Shown piece after piece: positions 17,819 through 27,250 of a stretch of DNA of 64,000 bases. A program made the position numbers and the translations under genes. Under the pieces are notes generated by a model. It was given only the letters and a program-made list of their open reading frames with translations. It did no database searches and was not told the origin of the DNA. Position 1 is the first letter of the stretch. The number at the start of each line of letters is the position of its first letter. The DNA comes from Pseudomonas paralactis (GTDB lineage Bacteria; Pseudomonadota; Gammaproteobacteria; Pseudomonadales; Pseudomonadaceae), in NCBI RefSeq assembly GCF_001439735.1, contig NZ_JYLN01000008.1, forward strand, positions 62,001 through 126,000, given 5' to 3'.

Positions 17819-18517
17819 TCAGGCGATTTCTGAAACGACTGCAGCCAGTGCTTTGGCCGGATCCGCCGCCTGGCTGATCGGACGGCCGATCACGAGGTAA
17901 TCTGAACCGGCATCCAGAGCCTGGCGCGGAGTCAGGATACGGCGTTGGTCATCCTGCGCGCTGCCGGCAGGGCGAATGCCCGGCGTCACCAATTGCAATG
18001 TCGGGTGGGCGTTTTTCAGGGCCCGGGCTTCGAGGGCCGAGCACACCAGGCCGTCGAGGCCGGCTTTCTGCGCCAGCGCCGCCAGGCGCAGCACCTGCGT
18101 CTGAGGCTCGATATCCAGGCCGATGCCGGCCAGATCTTCACGCTCCATGCTGGTCAGCACAGTCACGCCGATCAGCAGTGGTTTGGGGCCGCTGCGCTGT
18201 TCCAGCACTTCGCGGCACGCGCTCATCATGCGCAGGCCACCGGAGCAATGCACATTGACCATCCACACGCCCATTTCGGCGGCAGCCTTCACCGCCATTG
18301 CCGTGGTGTTGGGGATGTCATGGAATTTCAGGTCCAGGAACACTTCAAAACCTTTGTCCCGCAGGGTGCCGACGATTTCCGCCGCGCAGCTGGTGAACAG
18401 TTCCTTGCCGACCTTGACCCGGCAAAGCTTGGGGTCCAACTGGTCAGCCAGCTTCAGTGCGGCGTCACGAGTGGGGTAATCCAGGGCGACGATGATAGGA
18501 GTCTGGCAGACGGACAT
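17819..18517 (-). CDS. pyrF: Orotidine 5'-phosphate decarboxylase
   Basis: 232 residues, the usual length. It converts OMP to UMP in the last step of de novo pyrimidine synthesis, in the cytosol. The signature D-L-K-F-H-D-I-P-N-T holds the catalytic Lys and Asp residues, V-A-L-D-Y is at the N-terminus, and the phosphate-binding T-P-G-I-R-P and G-R-P-I segments are in place. ATG 18517. The stop is four bases from the REP doublet. Confidence 0.97.
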   Translation of the reverse strand: MSVCQTPIIVALDYPTRDAALKLADQLDPKLCRVKVGKELFTSCAAEIVGTLRDKGFEVFLDLKFHDIPNTTAMAVKAAAEMGVWMVNVHCSGGLRMMSACREVLEQRSGPKPLLIGVTVLTSMEREDLAGIGLDIEPQTQVLRLAALAQKAGLDGLVCSALEARALKNAHPTLQLVTPGIRPAGSAQDDQRRILTPRQALDAGSDYLVIGRPISQAADPAKALAAVVSEIA

Positions 18518-18776
18518 TGGAATAGGCTCTCAGGCAAGTCGAAATCGGCGCGGATTGTAGCGCAAGCAGCGCCGTTGCGGGATCCGATGATCGGTAAATA
18601 CTGATCAAGTGCCCGATCCACGTTGTTTGGAGCATTTGTTTCAATGCCGATACATTCACGACACGCCCTCAACACGCCGCCCGGCTAGCCTCGCGTACAC
18701 AATCGCCCGCCCAGCATTTCCAGCCATGGTGCTGGGCGCCTATGCTGACAGCACTACTCAGGCAGATGATCGCACT

Positions 18777-19541
18777 ATGCAGACCCCTTCCGTCCCCGTA
18801 AACGAAGAGCCTAAAGGCACGACGATCGCCGAAGACAAACGCTGGACCACCCGTGCGCTGATCGTCGACGACGACGTGCCGATCCGCGAACTGCTGATCG
18901 ACTACCTGGCGCGCTTCAATATCCTGGCCTCGGGCGTCACCGACGGCACCGCCATGCGCCAAGCCATGCAGGCCGAAACCTTTGACGTGGTGGTACTGGA
19001 CCTGATGCTGCCGGGCGAGGACGGGCTGTCGCTGTGCCGCTGGCTGCGTGCCGAGTCGGACATTCCGATCCTGATGCTCACCGCCCGCTGCGAACCCACC
19101 GACCGCATCATCGGCCTGGAACTGGGCGCCGATGACTACATGTCCAAACCCTTCGAACCGCGAGAGCTGGTGGCCCGTATCCAGACCATCCTGCGCCGGG
19201 TGCGCGATGACCGCACCGAGCAACGGGCCAACATCCGCTTCGACACCTGGCGCCTCAACAGCGTACTGCGTCAGTTGGTGGCCGATGACGGCCTGGTGGT
19301 GCCGCTGTCCAACGCCGAGTTTCGCTTGCTGTGGGTGTTCATCGAACGCCCGCGCCGCGTATTGAGCCGCGAGCAACTGCTGGATGCGGCCCGTGGTCGC
19401 TCCATCGAAGCCTTTGATCGCAGCATCGATTTGCTGGTATCACGCCTGCGCCAGAAACTGGGGGATGACCCCAAGGCCCCGCAGTTGATCAAGACCGTAC
19501 GCGGCGAAGGCTACCTGTTCGACGCCCGGGATATCGGTTGA
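18777..19541 (+). CDS. OmpR-family response regulator
   Basis: 254 residues from ATG 18777; the open frame reaches back to 18609, but the extra 56 residues look like untranslated sequence. Receiver domain: D-D-D near the start, the phospho-acceptor Asp in V-V-L-D-L-M-L-P-G-E-D-G, Thr in L-T-A-R and Lys in S-K-P-F. A C-terminal OmpR winged helix follows (S-R-E-Q-L-L-D-A, then D-L-L-V-S-R-L-R-Q-K-L and V-R-G-E-G-Y-L-F). The stop overlaps the kinase start, so the two are translationally coupled. The regulon is unknown. Confidence 0.92.
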   Translation: MQTPSVPVNEEPKGTTIAEDKRWTTRALIVDDDVPIRELLIDYLARFNILASGVTDGTAMRQAMQAETFDVVVLDLMLPGEDGLSLCRWLRAESDIPILMLTARCEPTDRIIGLELGADDYMSKPFEPRELVARIQTILRRVRDDRTEQRANIRFDTWRLNSVLRQLVADDGLVVPLSNAEFRLLWVFIERPRRVLSREQLLDAARGRSIEAFDRSIDLLVSRLRQKLGDDPKAPQLIKTVRGEGYLFDARDIG

Positions 19542-20575
19542 TGCGCGCCACCTTCAATACGCTGTTCGGGCGACTGTTCGGCCTATTGCTGGTCGCCATT
19601 GTGCTCGCCCATGTACTAGCGATCTTCTGGTTCCACCACTACGGCAGGCCGCCGCCCCCGCCTCCCGAGGCGTTCGTCGAACAACCGGACGGCACCCTCA
19701 AACCACTGCACAAGGAACCTCGCCCCTGGTTTAGTGGCCCGTTGGTACCGCTGACGTTTCAATTTATCTCGCTGATCATCGCTGCCTGGTACGGCGCCAA
19801 ACTGCTGAGCCGGCCGATCCAGCGCCTGAGTGCCGCAGCCGAGCGCTTGAGCGTCGACCTCGACAGCCCGCCGCTGGTGGAGTCGGGCCCGCGCGAGGCC
19901 AGACAAGCGGCCTCAACCTTCAACCTGATGCAAAAGCGCATCCGCGAACAAGTCAGCCAGCGAGCGCGTATGCTCGGCGCAGTCTCTCACGACCTGCGCA
20001 CCCCGCTATCACGCCTCAAACTGCGCCTGGAACAGATCGAAGACACCAAGCTGCAAGGCCAGATGCGCCAGGACCTGGACGACATGATCGGTATGCTCGA
20101 CGCCACCCTGAGCTACCTGCACGAACAACGCACCAGCGAAACGCGGCATTGGCTCGACGTGCAGGCGCTGGTGGAATCCCTCAGCGAGAACGCCCAGGAC
20201 CAGGGCCGCGACGTACAATTTTCAGGTACCTGCACGCCCTTGCAAGTGCAACCCATGGCCCTGCGCTCATGCCTCAACAACCTGATCGACAACGCGTTAC
20301 GCTACGCCGGCATGGCCCGGGTAGAACTGGCCGACAGCCGTGGCGCATTGGTAATCCGGGTGATCGATAACGGCCCGGGGATCGCCGCCGATAAACGCGA
20401 AGCGGTATTCGAACCCTTCTTCCGCCTGGAGGGATCGCGCAACCGCAATTCCGGAGGGGTCGGTTTGGGGATGACCATAGCCAAAGAGGCAGTCGAACGG
20501 CTTGGCGGGCACCTGAGCCTGGAGGACACACCGGGGGGTGGATTGACTGCGGTGATGTGGTTGCCGAGGGGCTGA
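19541..20575 (+). CDS. Sensor histidine kinase, partner of the OmpR-type regulator
   Basis: 344 residues. ATG 19541 shares its A with the regulator's TGA. TM1 (about 10-27), a short periplasmic loop with a run of seven prolines (H-H-Y-G-R-P-P-P), TM2 (L-T-F-Q-F-I-S-L-I-I-A-A), HAMP, then the H-box S-H-D-L-R-T-P-L-S-R and an HATPase domain with N-box (N-L-I-D-N-A-L-R-Y), D-N-G-P-G-I and G-V-G-L-G-M. The periplasmic loop is only ~60 residues, so it probably reads envelope state or a partner protein rather than a nutrient. Unassigned to a named system. Confidence 0.9.
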   Translation: MRATFNTLFGRLFGLLLVAIVLAHVLAIFWFHHYGRPPPPPPEAFVEQPDGTLKPLHKEPRPWFSGPLVPLTFQFISLIIAAWYGAKLLSRPIQRLSAAAERLSVDLDSPPLVESGPREARQAASTFNLMQKRIREQVSQRARMLGAVSHDLRTPLSRLKLRLEQIEDTKLQGQMRQDLDDMIGMLDATLSYLHEQRTSETRHWLDVQALVESLSENAQDQGRDVQFSGTCTPLQVQPMALRSCLNNLIDNALRYAGMARVELADSRGALVIRVIDNGPGIAADKREAVFEPFFRLEGSRNRNSGGVGLGMTIAKEAVERLGGHLSLEDTPGGGLTAVMWLPRG

Positions 20576-20614
20576 GCTTCTCTCTTCTATACGACTCTGT
20601 AGCATGCCGCTCAA

Positions 20615-21003
20615 CGGTAACCACGATGCGAAGCGAGCCGCTCTTGATCTTGCTCTTGATCTGCTTTTGATCTCAGGCGCCCCGTCAAACCACGCTGGCC
20701 GGAATTCGACAGGGATTTGGGGGGTAAACCGGCAGGGATGCCGGTTTAGCCGCCCCGCGCCATGGATGGCGCGTGGCGGCGGCCCCCCAAATCACTGGCG
20801 GATTACGGGCACACCGAGCCTAAGCGAGGTGCCGAGTGGTGGGGCAAGAGCGTTTTGCTTACTTTTGCGCTTTTCAAAAGTGAGCCGCCGTAAGGGCGGA
20901 ACCCATAGCAGCCGTGACCCAAATAACGGATATGCACTCGATCAAAGCCCAACATCCTGGCCAGCCCCAAGGCCGCCATCGGGGGCAAGCCCCCTCCCAC
21001 ATG
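20615..21003 (+). repeat. Long intergenic repeat, ~385 bp, copy 1
   Basis: Fills the gap between the kinase and the AI-2E transporter; no gene. It begins CCACGATGCGAAGCGAGCC, passes through GGCGCCCCGTCAAACCACG and a GC-rich palindrome zone near 20735-20785 (CCGGCAGGGATGCCGG and GCGCCATGGATGGCGC), and ends in a REP-like GGGGGCAAGCCCCCTCCCAC. The same element recurs inverted at 27286-27667 and, shortened, at 27059-27244. Open frames in it are recurrent Pseudomonas artefacts. Confidence 0.88.
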
Positions 21004-21015
21004 ATGCCCAACCCC

Positions 21016-22080
21016 TCAATTACACGGCTTGTCATCACGACGCACTTGCGCCTGAGTAGCACTCCAGTCCGTCAGCAGGCTATAGGCCACCGCCAACAAA
21101 GTCGGCCCAATAAACAACCCGATAAAGCCAAAGGCAATCAACCCCCCAAACACCCCCAACAACACAATCACCAACGGCAGATTACCGCCACGACTGATCA
21201 GGTATGGCTTGAGCACGTTGTCTACCCCGCTGATCACAAACGTCCCCCACACCCCCAGGAACACCGCATACGTGTAATCCCCCTTCCACGCCAGCCACGC
21301 CGTGGCCGGAATCCACACCAACGGCGGCCCCATGGGAATCAGGCTGAGCAGGAAAGTAACAATACCCAGCACCAGCGCGCCCGGCACGCCGGCGATCAGG
21401 AAGCCGATCAACGCCAGCAAGGCCTGGGCCGCCGCAGTACCGATCACACCGTTGACCACCCGCTGCACCGTACCGGCCACCAGCTCAATGTAATAGCCGG
21501 CACGTTCGCCGATCAGCCGTTCCAGCAAACGGTGCACAAACATCGCCAGGCGCGGACCATCGCGGTAGAAAAAGAACACGAAGACCAGGCTCAGGGTCAG
21601 CTCAAGAATACCGCCGCCAATTTGCGCACTGCGTGCCAGCAACCAGTTGCCGACCTGGCCGAGGTACGGCTTGATGCTGACCATCAACGCTGCGCCCTGT
21701 TGATCAATGCTGTCCCACATCGCCACCAGGCGCTCGCCGACAAACGGGATCGAGCCCAACCATGTCGGCGCCTCGGGCAAGCCGTCGACCTGGATATCCT
21801 TGATCAGCGCCACCGCATCACGCACATGGTCGGCCAGGTTGAACCCCAGCCACACCAGCGGCACCGCCACCAATAACATCCAGCCCAACGTCAGGATGCC
21901 GGCGGCCAGGGATTCCCGCCCGCCCAGCCAGCGAGTGAGCAAACGCATCAGCGGCCAACTGGCAAATGCCAGCACCGCGCCCCAGAACAGCGCCGACCAG
22001 AACGGCGCCATGACCCAGAAGCTGGCACCGAACAGCACCAGCAGCAGGATTTGCACCAGCAGGCGATCGTTATTGAGCAT
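21016..22080 (-). CDS. AI-2E family transporter (UPF0118 permease)
   Basis: 354-residue inner-membrane protein with about eight helices: two close to the N-terminus (V-Q-I-L-L-L-V-L-F-G-A-S-F-W-V), one near residue 65, and a dense C-terminal set around F-L-I-A-G-V-P-G-A-L-V-L-G and I-P-M-G-P-P-L-V-W-I-P. Y-L-I-S-R-G-G-N-L-P near the end is typical of the family. Members include TqsA (AI-2 exporter) and PerM-type or sodium/proton exchangers; the substrate here cannot be inferred. It is transcribed after the DUF4892 gene with a 72-base gap. Confidence 0.9.
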   Translation of the reverse strand: MLNNDRLLVQILLLVLFGASFWVMAPFWSALFWGAVLAFASWPLMRLLTRWLGGRESLAAGILTLGWMLLVAVPLVWLGFNLADHVRDAVALIKDIQVDGLPEAPTWLGSIPFVGERLVAMWDSIDQQGAALMVSIKPYLGQVGNWLLARSAQIGGGILELTLSLVFVFFFYRDGPRLAMFVHRLLERLIGERAGYYIELVAGTVQRVVNGVIGTAAAQALLALIGFLIAGVPGALVLGIVTFLLSLIPMGPPLVWIPATAWLAWKGDYTYAVFLGVWGTFVISGVDNVLKPYLISRGGNLPLVIVLLGVFGGLIAFGFIGLFIGPTLLAVAYSLLTDWSATQAQVRRDDKPCN

Positions 22081-22152
22081 CGGGTATCTCGAGAATAAGG
22101 CTGTAGGAAGAGAGCTTAGGCGAACGGCACGGGTCCGTTCGCCTTGTAACGG

Positions 22153-22971
22153 TCAGCGTATCAGATGCAGGTGCAAACCCTTAGCGTCACCGCTGCCGGT
22201 TTCCAGGCGTGCGGCGCGCACGCCCCTGTCGACCAGGGCCTGGCGCCAGGCCTCGGCTTTCGGGCCGGTCAGGCTTACACGCAGGGTGGTATCCAGGTTC
22301 AATCCCCGGGAAATCAAGGTCAGCCACGTATCATCAGGCTCGGCGGCCAACGCAGGCAAGTCCAGCTCGCCCGTACTTTTAAGCTCTCGCAACAGGGTGG
22401 CCGAGGTGGGCAGCAAATGACCCAAGGGCGCGTTGGCGTCGAGTTGTTCCACATGCAGGTAGGCGCGTCGGTTGCCGCGGGTGATGCCGTACAGCGCGAC
22501 CAGCGAGTTGTCCTGCGGGGCGGCCAGGCGCAGCAGCAGGTATTCCTGCTGGCCGTCGGCCCCCACTAACTTGGCGTTGCCGAACACTTCATTGGCCCAC
22601 AGGCTGCTCTCGCCGCAATCGCGGGCCTGGCACCAGAACAACAGCTGCGCGCCCTTGGCCTGCAAGGCTTCGCGCGTTGCGGTAAAGGCGGCGCTGGAGC
22701 TGTGCTCCGCGGGCAATTCATAGGTGATGGCAGTGGCTTGGCCACGCGCGATGGCCTGGCCTTCATAACGCAACTGGCCGCTGATCTTGCGGATTGCGCC
22801 CATGGGGTAGATGCGTTCCTTTTCTTCAGCGGGGCGATAATCGACGATTTGCGCGTCTACCTGGCGGGACACGGCAGGTAAATCCTGGCTGCCCGGCACA
22901 TCGGCGGCAAACACCAGGGGGCTGAAACAACAAAGGCCAAGGGCACGGATACATCCTTTACCCAGGCTCAT
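22153..22971 (-). CDS. DUF4892 domain-containing secreted protein
   Basis: 272 residues with an N-terminal signal peptide (C-I-R-A-L-G-L-C-C-F-S-P-L-V-F-A, then ADVPG). The mature part has the DUF4892 opening (D-Y-R-P-A-E-E-K-E-R-I-Y-P-M-G) and a cysteine pair in F-W-C-Q-A-R-D-C-G-E-S. The C-terminal third resembles an OmpA-like fold lacking the peptidoglycan-binding residues. Probably periplasmic; function unknown. The Shine-Dalgarno before ATG 22971 is weak. It precedes the AI-2E gene and follows the hydrolase pair, all on the same strand. Confidence 0.8.
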   Translation of the reverse strand: MSLGKGCIRALGLCCFSPLVFAADVPGSQDLPAVSRQVDAQIVDYRPAEEKERIYPMGAIRKISGQLRYEGQAIARGQATAITYELPAEHSSSAAFTATREALQAKGAQLLFWCQARDCGESSLWANEVFGNAKLVGADGQQEYLLLRLAAPQDNSLVALYGITRGNRRAYLHVEQLDANAPLGHLLPTSATLLRELKSTGELDLPALAAEPDDTWLTLISRGLNLDTTLRVSLTGPKAEAWRQALVDRGVRAARLETGSGDAKGLHLHLIR

Positions 22972-23073
22972 CGGATTGATGAGCCCTGGCCAATGGTGGT
23001 CACAGCAGTATTGAGTGTGTTCATGGTTGACTCCCTTTCAATCCGCCCAGCCTCGGCAGTTGACCCCGCCAAG

Positions 23074-23928
23074 TCAAGGCGTGGAGAAGAACCGATTGAA
23101 ACAGTCTGCAACAAGAGCGGCGCCGGACTCATCATTCAGGTGCAAATGATGGCCACCTGGCAGCGTGGTAACGCTGAAGGGTAGCTGAGAAAGCAATTCG
23201 GGATGTTTCGCCAACATACCATCAGCCGCCACCACCAACTGCGCTGGGCAACTTACGCGCCGCACGAAAGCCATGGCCTGTTCATCGGTCAGACGCACCG
23301 GCGATGCCAGGGTCAGGCGACTGTCGCTGCGCCAGGTGTAACCACCCGGCACCGGCATCAAACCGCGCTGGGCCAGCAGTTGCGCCGCCTCACGACTGAC
23401 CGCCACCACGCCTTTCATGCGTGCTTCAACCGCTTTTTCGAGGGTGTTGTAAACCGGCTTGCGCTTGTCCTGCAGGTTCAGTTGCGCCTGCAAGGCCATG
23501 CCCAGACGCTCGGCTGCATTCTCGCCACTGGCGGTCGGAGGGATCACACCATCGATCAAACCCAGGTGCGTCACTCGCTCCGGCAGCGCCCCGGCCAACA
23601 CCAGCGAGACGATAGCGCCCAGGGAGTGGCCAAGTAATGCAAAACGTTTCAATTCCAGTTGTTCGGCCACCTGCAGTACGTCGTAGACGTAATCCCACAA
23701 GGCATAACCGGCCCCTGCCGGACGATGAGCCGAATGCCCGTGCCCCGCCATATCCAGAGCGATAATGCGCAACCCGTGCAGCTTCGGCGCCAGGCGCGCA
23801 AAGCTGTTGGCGTTGTCCAGCCAGCCATGCAGGGCAATCACCGGCAGGCCGTCCTCGGGCCCGAACAGGTGCGCGGCCAATTCGATATGCGCAAGGCTCA
23901 GGCGGACTTCTTCGACCGGCGTACTCAT
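23074..23928 (-). CDS. Alpha/beta hydrolase (downstream member of a coupled pair)
   Basis: 284 residues from ATG 23928, which overlaps the upstream gene's TGA in an ATGA junction. H-G-W-L-D-N-A-N-S-F (oxyanion region), G-H-G-H-S, nucleophile elbow G-H-S-L-G-A (Ser about 106), and a C-terminal G-G-H-H-L-H-L with the catalytic His. No export signal. Family members include esterases and MhpC-like C-C hydrolases. Coupling to a second hydrolase and proximity to a thioesterase and an acyl-CoA ligase suggest acyl-ester metabolism, by context only. Confidence 0.88.
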   Translation of the reverse strand: MSTPVEEVRLSLAHIELAAHLFGPEDGLPVIALHGWLDNANSFARLAPKLHGLRIIALDMAGHGHSAHRPAGAGYALWDYVYDVLQVAEQLELKRFALLGHSLGAIVSLVLAGALPERVTHLGLIDGVIPPTASGENAAERLGMALQAQLNLQDKRKPVYNTLEKAVEARMKGVVAVSREAAQLLAQRGLMPVPGGYTWRSDSRLTLASPVRLTDEQAMAFVRRVSCPAQLVVAADGMLAKHPELLSQLPFSVTTLPGGHHLHLNDESGAALVADCFNRFFSTP

Positions 23929-24728
23929 GCGCAATTGCGCTCGCGGGCTTGCCAGCGGGCGAACAGGTTCTTGATCAAGGCCGCCGTGTCCTGGGGGCGT
24001 TCCAGAGGGAACATATGACCACCCGGCATGGTGAGTATTTCGCCCATGGGCAAGCGGTCGACGCCGCTGGCATGGTGACGCATGACCACTCGGCTCTGAC
24101 GACCACGTACCACGGCCAGCGGCACTTTAAGCTGGCGTACCTGGCCCGGGCTGGTGTGCGGCACGCCGCGGTAGATGCTGATTTCAGTAGCGGGGTCGAA
24201 GCGCAGGCGCAGACGGTCGCCGACTTGCTGCAGGCCATGCTGCAAATACGCGTCAAAACATTCGGGGTCGAAGCCACGAAACAGGGTCTTGCCGGCGAAG
24301 TAACTGCGCGCGGTGTCCAGGTCGGTGAATTCTTCACGTCGGCCAAGGGTGCGCCCGGCCGGTGTCAGTCGATCGATAAAACCAAAGCGCTTGGCGGCGC
24401 GGATCACCCAGCGGTCGGCACGGGTGAGCACTGGCGAATCGAGCATCACCACGCCACGGTACAACTGCGGGCAACGCATGGCCGCGTGCAGGTGCAGCAC
24501 GCCACCGAGGGAATGGCCGACGCCCCACACGGGCTCCGGCTGTTGCTCAAGGTGGTGGATCAACTCGTCCACCAGGTTCTGCCAGTTATCATCCACCGGG
24601 AACCTGGGGTCGTGACCGTGCTGCGGCAAATGCGCCACCGCATATTCCGGGGCCAGCGCGGCGAACAGCTTGCCGTAAGTGGCCGAAGGGAAGCCATTGG
24701 CGTGGGTAAAAAACACGTGCTGCGACAT
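23925..24728 (-). CDS. Alpha/beta hydrolase (upstream member of a coupled pair)
   Basis: 267 residues. N-terminal F-F-T-H-A-N-G-F-P-S, then L-P-Q-H-G-H-D-P-R-F, the nucleophile elbow G-H-S-L-G-G (Ser about 73), and G-G-H-M-F-P-L with the catalytic His near the C-terminus. Paralogous in fold to the next gene but with low identity. ATG 24728 follows GGAACC. No signal peptide. Substrate unknown; an esterase or lipase-like role is the usual guess for this group. Confidence 0.88.
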   Translation of the reverse strand: MSQHVFFTHANGFPSATYGKLFAALAPEYAVAHLPQHGHDPRFPVDDNWQNLVDELIHHLEQQPEPVWGVGHSLGGVLHLHAAMRCPQLYRGVVMLDSPVLTRADRWVIRAAKRFGFIDRLTPAGRTLGRREEFTDLDTARSYFAGKTLFRGFDPECFDAYLQHGLQQVGDRLRLRFDPATEISIYRGVPHTSPGQVRQLKVPLAVVRGRQSRVVMRHHASGVDRLPMGEILTMPGGHMFPLERPQDTAALIKNLFARWQARERNCA

Positions 24729-24825
24729 ACAGGTTCCATCGATAAAAACAGAGGTTGATTGTCACCATGCCAGTCCTCTACAGCAATGACTGTAACTGCC
24801 AGGAATGATGACACTCACGCCACGC

Positions 24826-25269
24826 CTATCGCGCCGGCGGATTTTCGCCCAGCGGCACCACGGCCATGGTCAGGCGCGAGACGCAACTGGCCTTGCCATC
24901 ATCGCTGCTCAGGCGGATGTCCCATACCTGGGTTGTGCGCCCGATATGGATAGCCTTGGCCACCGCCGTCACCCGCCCGCTGCGCACGCCACGCAGATGA
25001 TTGGCATTGACCTCAAGGCCCACGCAATAGAATTTGCTGGCATCGATGCACAGGTAAGCAGCCATGGAGCCGACGCTCTCGGCCAGCACCACCGAGGCGC
25101 CACCGTGCAGCAGGCCGTAGGGCTGATGAGTGCGGTGATCAACCACCATGCTGGCAGTGAGGGAGTGCTCGTCGAAGCTTTCGAAACGAATATCCAGCAA
25201 CTCACCAATGGTGTTTTTCTGGATCGCGTTGAGTTGATCGATATTCGGTTGGGTGCGCCACAGGCTCAT
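24826..25269 (-). CDS. Hotdog-fold acyl-CoA thioesterase (YdiI/PaaI-like)
   Basis: 147 residues, single hotdog domain. The helix segment H-G-G-A-S-V-V-L-A-E-S-V-G-S carries the catalytic Glu, preceded by Q-P-Y-G-L-L-H, the pattern of YdiI/EntH-type thioesterases that hydrolyse aryl- or acyl-CoA. V-N-A-N-H-L-R-G-V is the usual beta strand. AAGGA lies well before ATG 25269. It is encoded 30 bases downstream of the acyl-CoA ligase, so ligase and thioesterase act on the same class of thioesters and are likely co-transcribed. Confidence 0.9.
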   Translation of the reverse strand: MSLWRTQPNIDQLNAIQKNTIGELLDIRFESFDEHSLTASMVVDHRTHQPYGLLHGGASVVLAESVGSMAAYLCIDASKFYCVGLEVNANHLRGVRSGRVTAVAKAIHIGRTTQVWDIRLSSDDGKASCVSRLTMAVVPLGENPPAR

Positions 25270-25299
25270 AGGGTTGTCCTTGTTGGTTTTATTACGGCC

Positions 25300-26949
25300 C
25301 TAATCCTGCCACAGAACGGCTTCGGCGCGCTCGCTCCAACTGTGCAATTGTGCCCCGTACGTCGACTCGATCACGTTGCGCTTGATCTTCAAAGTCGGCG
25401 TGAGAAAGCCGTTTTCCACCGCCCAACTGTCTTTCACCACCACTAATTGGCGCAAGCGCTCATGCTTATCCAACCCGGCGTTGACCTGTGCCAGCCAGTG
25501 TTCAAGGTGGGTTTCAAGCGTTTGCCGGTCCTGGCCCTGAGCGGATAACACGCATAGCCCGATCGGTGCGCCAAGCCCTTCGCCGACCACACAGACCTGT
25601 TCGATGCTTGCGTGTTCGGCCAGGCGATTTTCAATCGGCGCCGGAGCCACGTATTTGCCTTTGCTGGTCTTGAAAATTTCCTTGAGGCGCCCGGTCAAGC
25701 GCAGACGGCCCTCTGCGTCCTGCTCACCCTTGTCGCCGGTACGCAGGAAGCCATCTTCGGTGAGCGTCTCGGCGGTTTTTTGCGGGTCCTTGAAGTAGCC
25801 CAGCATGGTCGCGCCGCTGCGCACCTGCACTTCGCCTGATGGGTCGATGCGCACTTCCACGCCTGGGCATGGCAGGCCGATCCAACCCAGCTTCTGGGCG
25901 CCGGGGCGGCACACATGGGAATAGCCGCAGTTTTCACTCATGCCATACACTTCCAGCACGTCCAGGCCCAGGCGCTGATACCAACGCAGCAAGGCCTCGG
26001 GCACCGGTGCCGCGCCGGACAGGGCAATACGCAGCGCATCCAGCCCCAGGCCCGCCAGCACCTTATGACCGACACGCTTGCCGATAAAAGGCAGGCGTAA
26101 CAGGGTGTCGAGGCGTTTTTCCGGCAGCTTGGCGTAGACACCCAACTGAAACCGGGTCCAGATACGCGGCACGCCAAACAAGGCCGTCGGCCGTGCCCTG
26201 CGCAAATCTGTCAGGAAGGTTTCCAGGCTTTCAGCGAAAAATACGGTTTGTCCGGTATAGATCGACGCCATTTCCACAAACATGCGTTCGGCCACATGGC
26301 ACAGCGGCAGGTAAGACAGCAGCCGATCACCCTCCCCCAAGCCAAACAACTCGGTCCCGCGAGTGGCGGCGAAGCCCAGTGCCCCGAACGTTTGCATCAC
26401 ACCCTTCGGCAAGCCGGTCGTTCCGGAGGTATAGACGATGGTGGCCAGTGTCGAGGCAACGCACTCGGGGTTGTCCTGGATCGGTGAGCAGCCTTGCAGA
26501 TCAGCCCAACTAAAATCGAAACGCCCTGCCGGGCACAGCGGCAGGCTGATGGTCGCCACACCCGCCGGAATGCCCGGCGCCATGGCCGGCCAGTCATCCA
26601 GCTTGCCGATCAACGCCAGCGCCGCCTCGGAATGGGTCAGCACATGAGCAACAGAATCGGCGGTAAGGTTGGGATAAAGCGGCACCGACACATGCCCGGC
26701 CATCCAGATCGCCAGATCGGCAATTATCCAGTGCGCGCAGTTTTTCGAAATCAGAGCAATGTGCGAACCCGGCGGCAACTCCCGAGCGCGCAACCAGTGA
26801 GCGGCACAACGGGCCTGATGGCCGACGTCCCCCCAGGTAAGCGTCTGCACCTCGCCACCGTCCATGGGCTGCACCAGAAAAACCTTACGCGGATGCCGCG
26901 CTTCACGCTCGAAGAAGACCTGCAACGGCAAACGAAAAGCGACAGGCAT
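25300..26949 (-). CDS. AMP-dependent acyl-CoA synthetase
   Basis: 549 residues from ATG 26949 (AAAGGAG eight bases upstream); the open frame extends to 27069 without a ribosome site. Adenylate-forming enzyme: P-loop Y-T-S-G-T-T-G-L-P-K-G-V, A5 motif (V-Y-G-M-S-E-N-C-G), A7 (R-T-G-D-K-G), and A10-type T-S-K-G-K-Y-V-A-P-A-P-I-E, where the N-terminal Lys of that segment is the usual long-chain-ligase pattern. It activates a fatty acid to acyl-CoA with ATP and CoA. Heads a minus-strand cluster with a thioesterase and two hydrolases. Confidence 0.92.
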   Translation of the reverse strand: MPVAFRLPLQVFFEREARHPRKVFLVQPMDGGEVQTLTWGDVGHQARCAAHWLRARELPPGSHIALISKNCAHWIIADLAIWMAGHVSVPLYPNLTADSVAHVLTHSEAALALIGKLDDWPAMAPGIPAGVATISLPLCPAGRFDFSWADLQGCSPIQDNPECVASTLATIVYTSGTTGLPKGVMQTFGALGFAATRGTELFGLGEGDRLLSYLPLCHVAERMFVEMASIYTGQTVFFAESLETFLTDLRRARPTALFGVPRIWTRFQLGVYAKLPEKRLDTLLRLPFIGKRVGHKVLAGLGLDALRIALSGAAPVPEALLRWYQRLGLDVLEVYGMSENCGYSHVCRPGAQKLGWIGLPCPGVEVRIDPSGEVQVRSGATMLGYFKDPQKTAETLTEDGFLRTGDKGEQDAEGRLRLTGRLKEIFKTSKGKYVAPAPIENRLAEHASIEQVCVVGEGLGAPIGLCVLSAQGQDRQTLETHLEHWLAQVNAGLDKHERLRQLVVVKDSWAVENGFLTPTLKIKRNVIESTYGAQLHSWSERAEAVLWQD

Positions 26950-27058
26950 GGGACGCGCTCCTTTGTGATCCGAGATACAGCCAACCAAGCACTTGCTTGG
27001 TTGACTGTATAGCACACACAAAGCCAAAGGCCTGCTAAGCGAAGTAAAGCAGCGACCA

Positions 27059-27244
27059 ACCGTAACCACGATGCGAAGCGAGCCGCTCTTGCTCTTGATC
27101 TGCTTTTGATCTTGATCTTAGGCGCCCCGTCAAACCACGCTGGCCAGAATCCGACAGGGCAGAGCCCTAAGTGGCCTTTGCCTAAATAACGGATATGTAC
27201 TCGATTTGATCCAACATGCTGGCCGGTCCTAAGGCCGCCATCGG
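27059..27244 (+). repeat. Long intergenic repeat, internally deleted copy
   Basis: Starts like the 20.6-kb element (CCACGATGCGAAGCGAGCC, then GGCGCCCCGTCAAACCACG) but jumps from ACAGGGC to the AATAACGGATATGTACTCG end, losing about 200 bases that include the palindromes. It lies head to head with the full copy that follows. Confidence 0.8.
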
Positions 27245-27250
27245 GGCATA

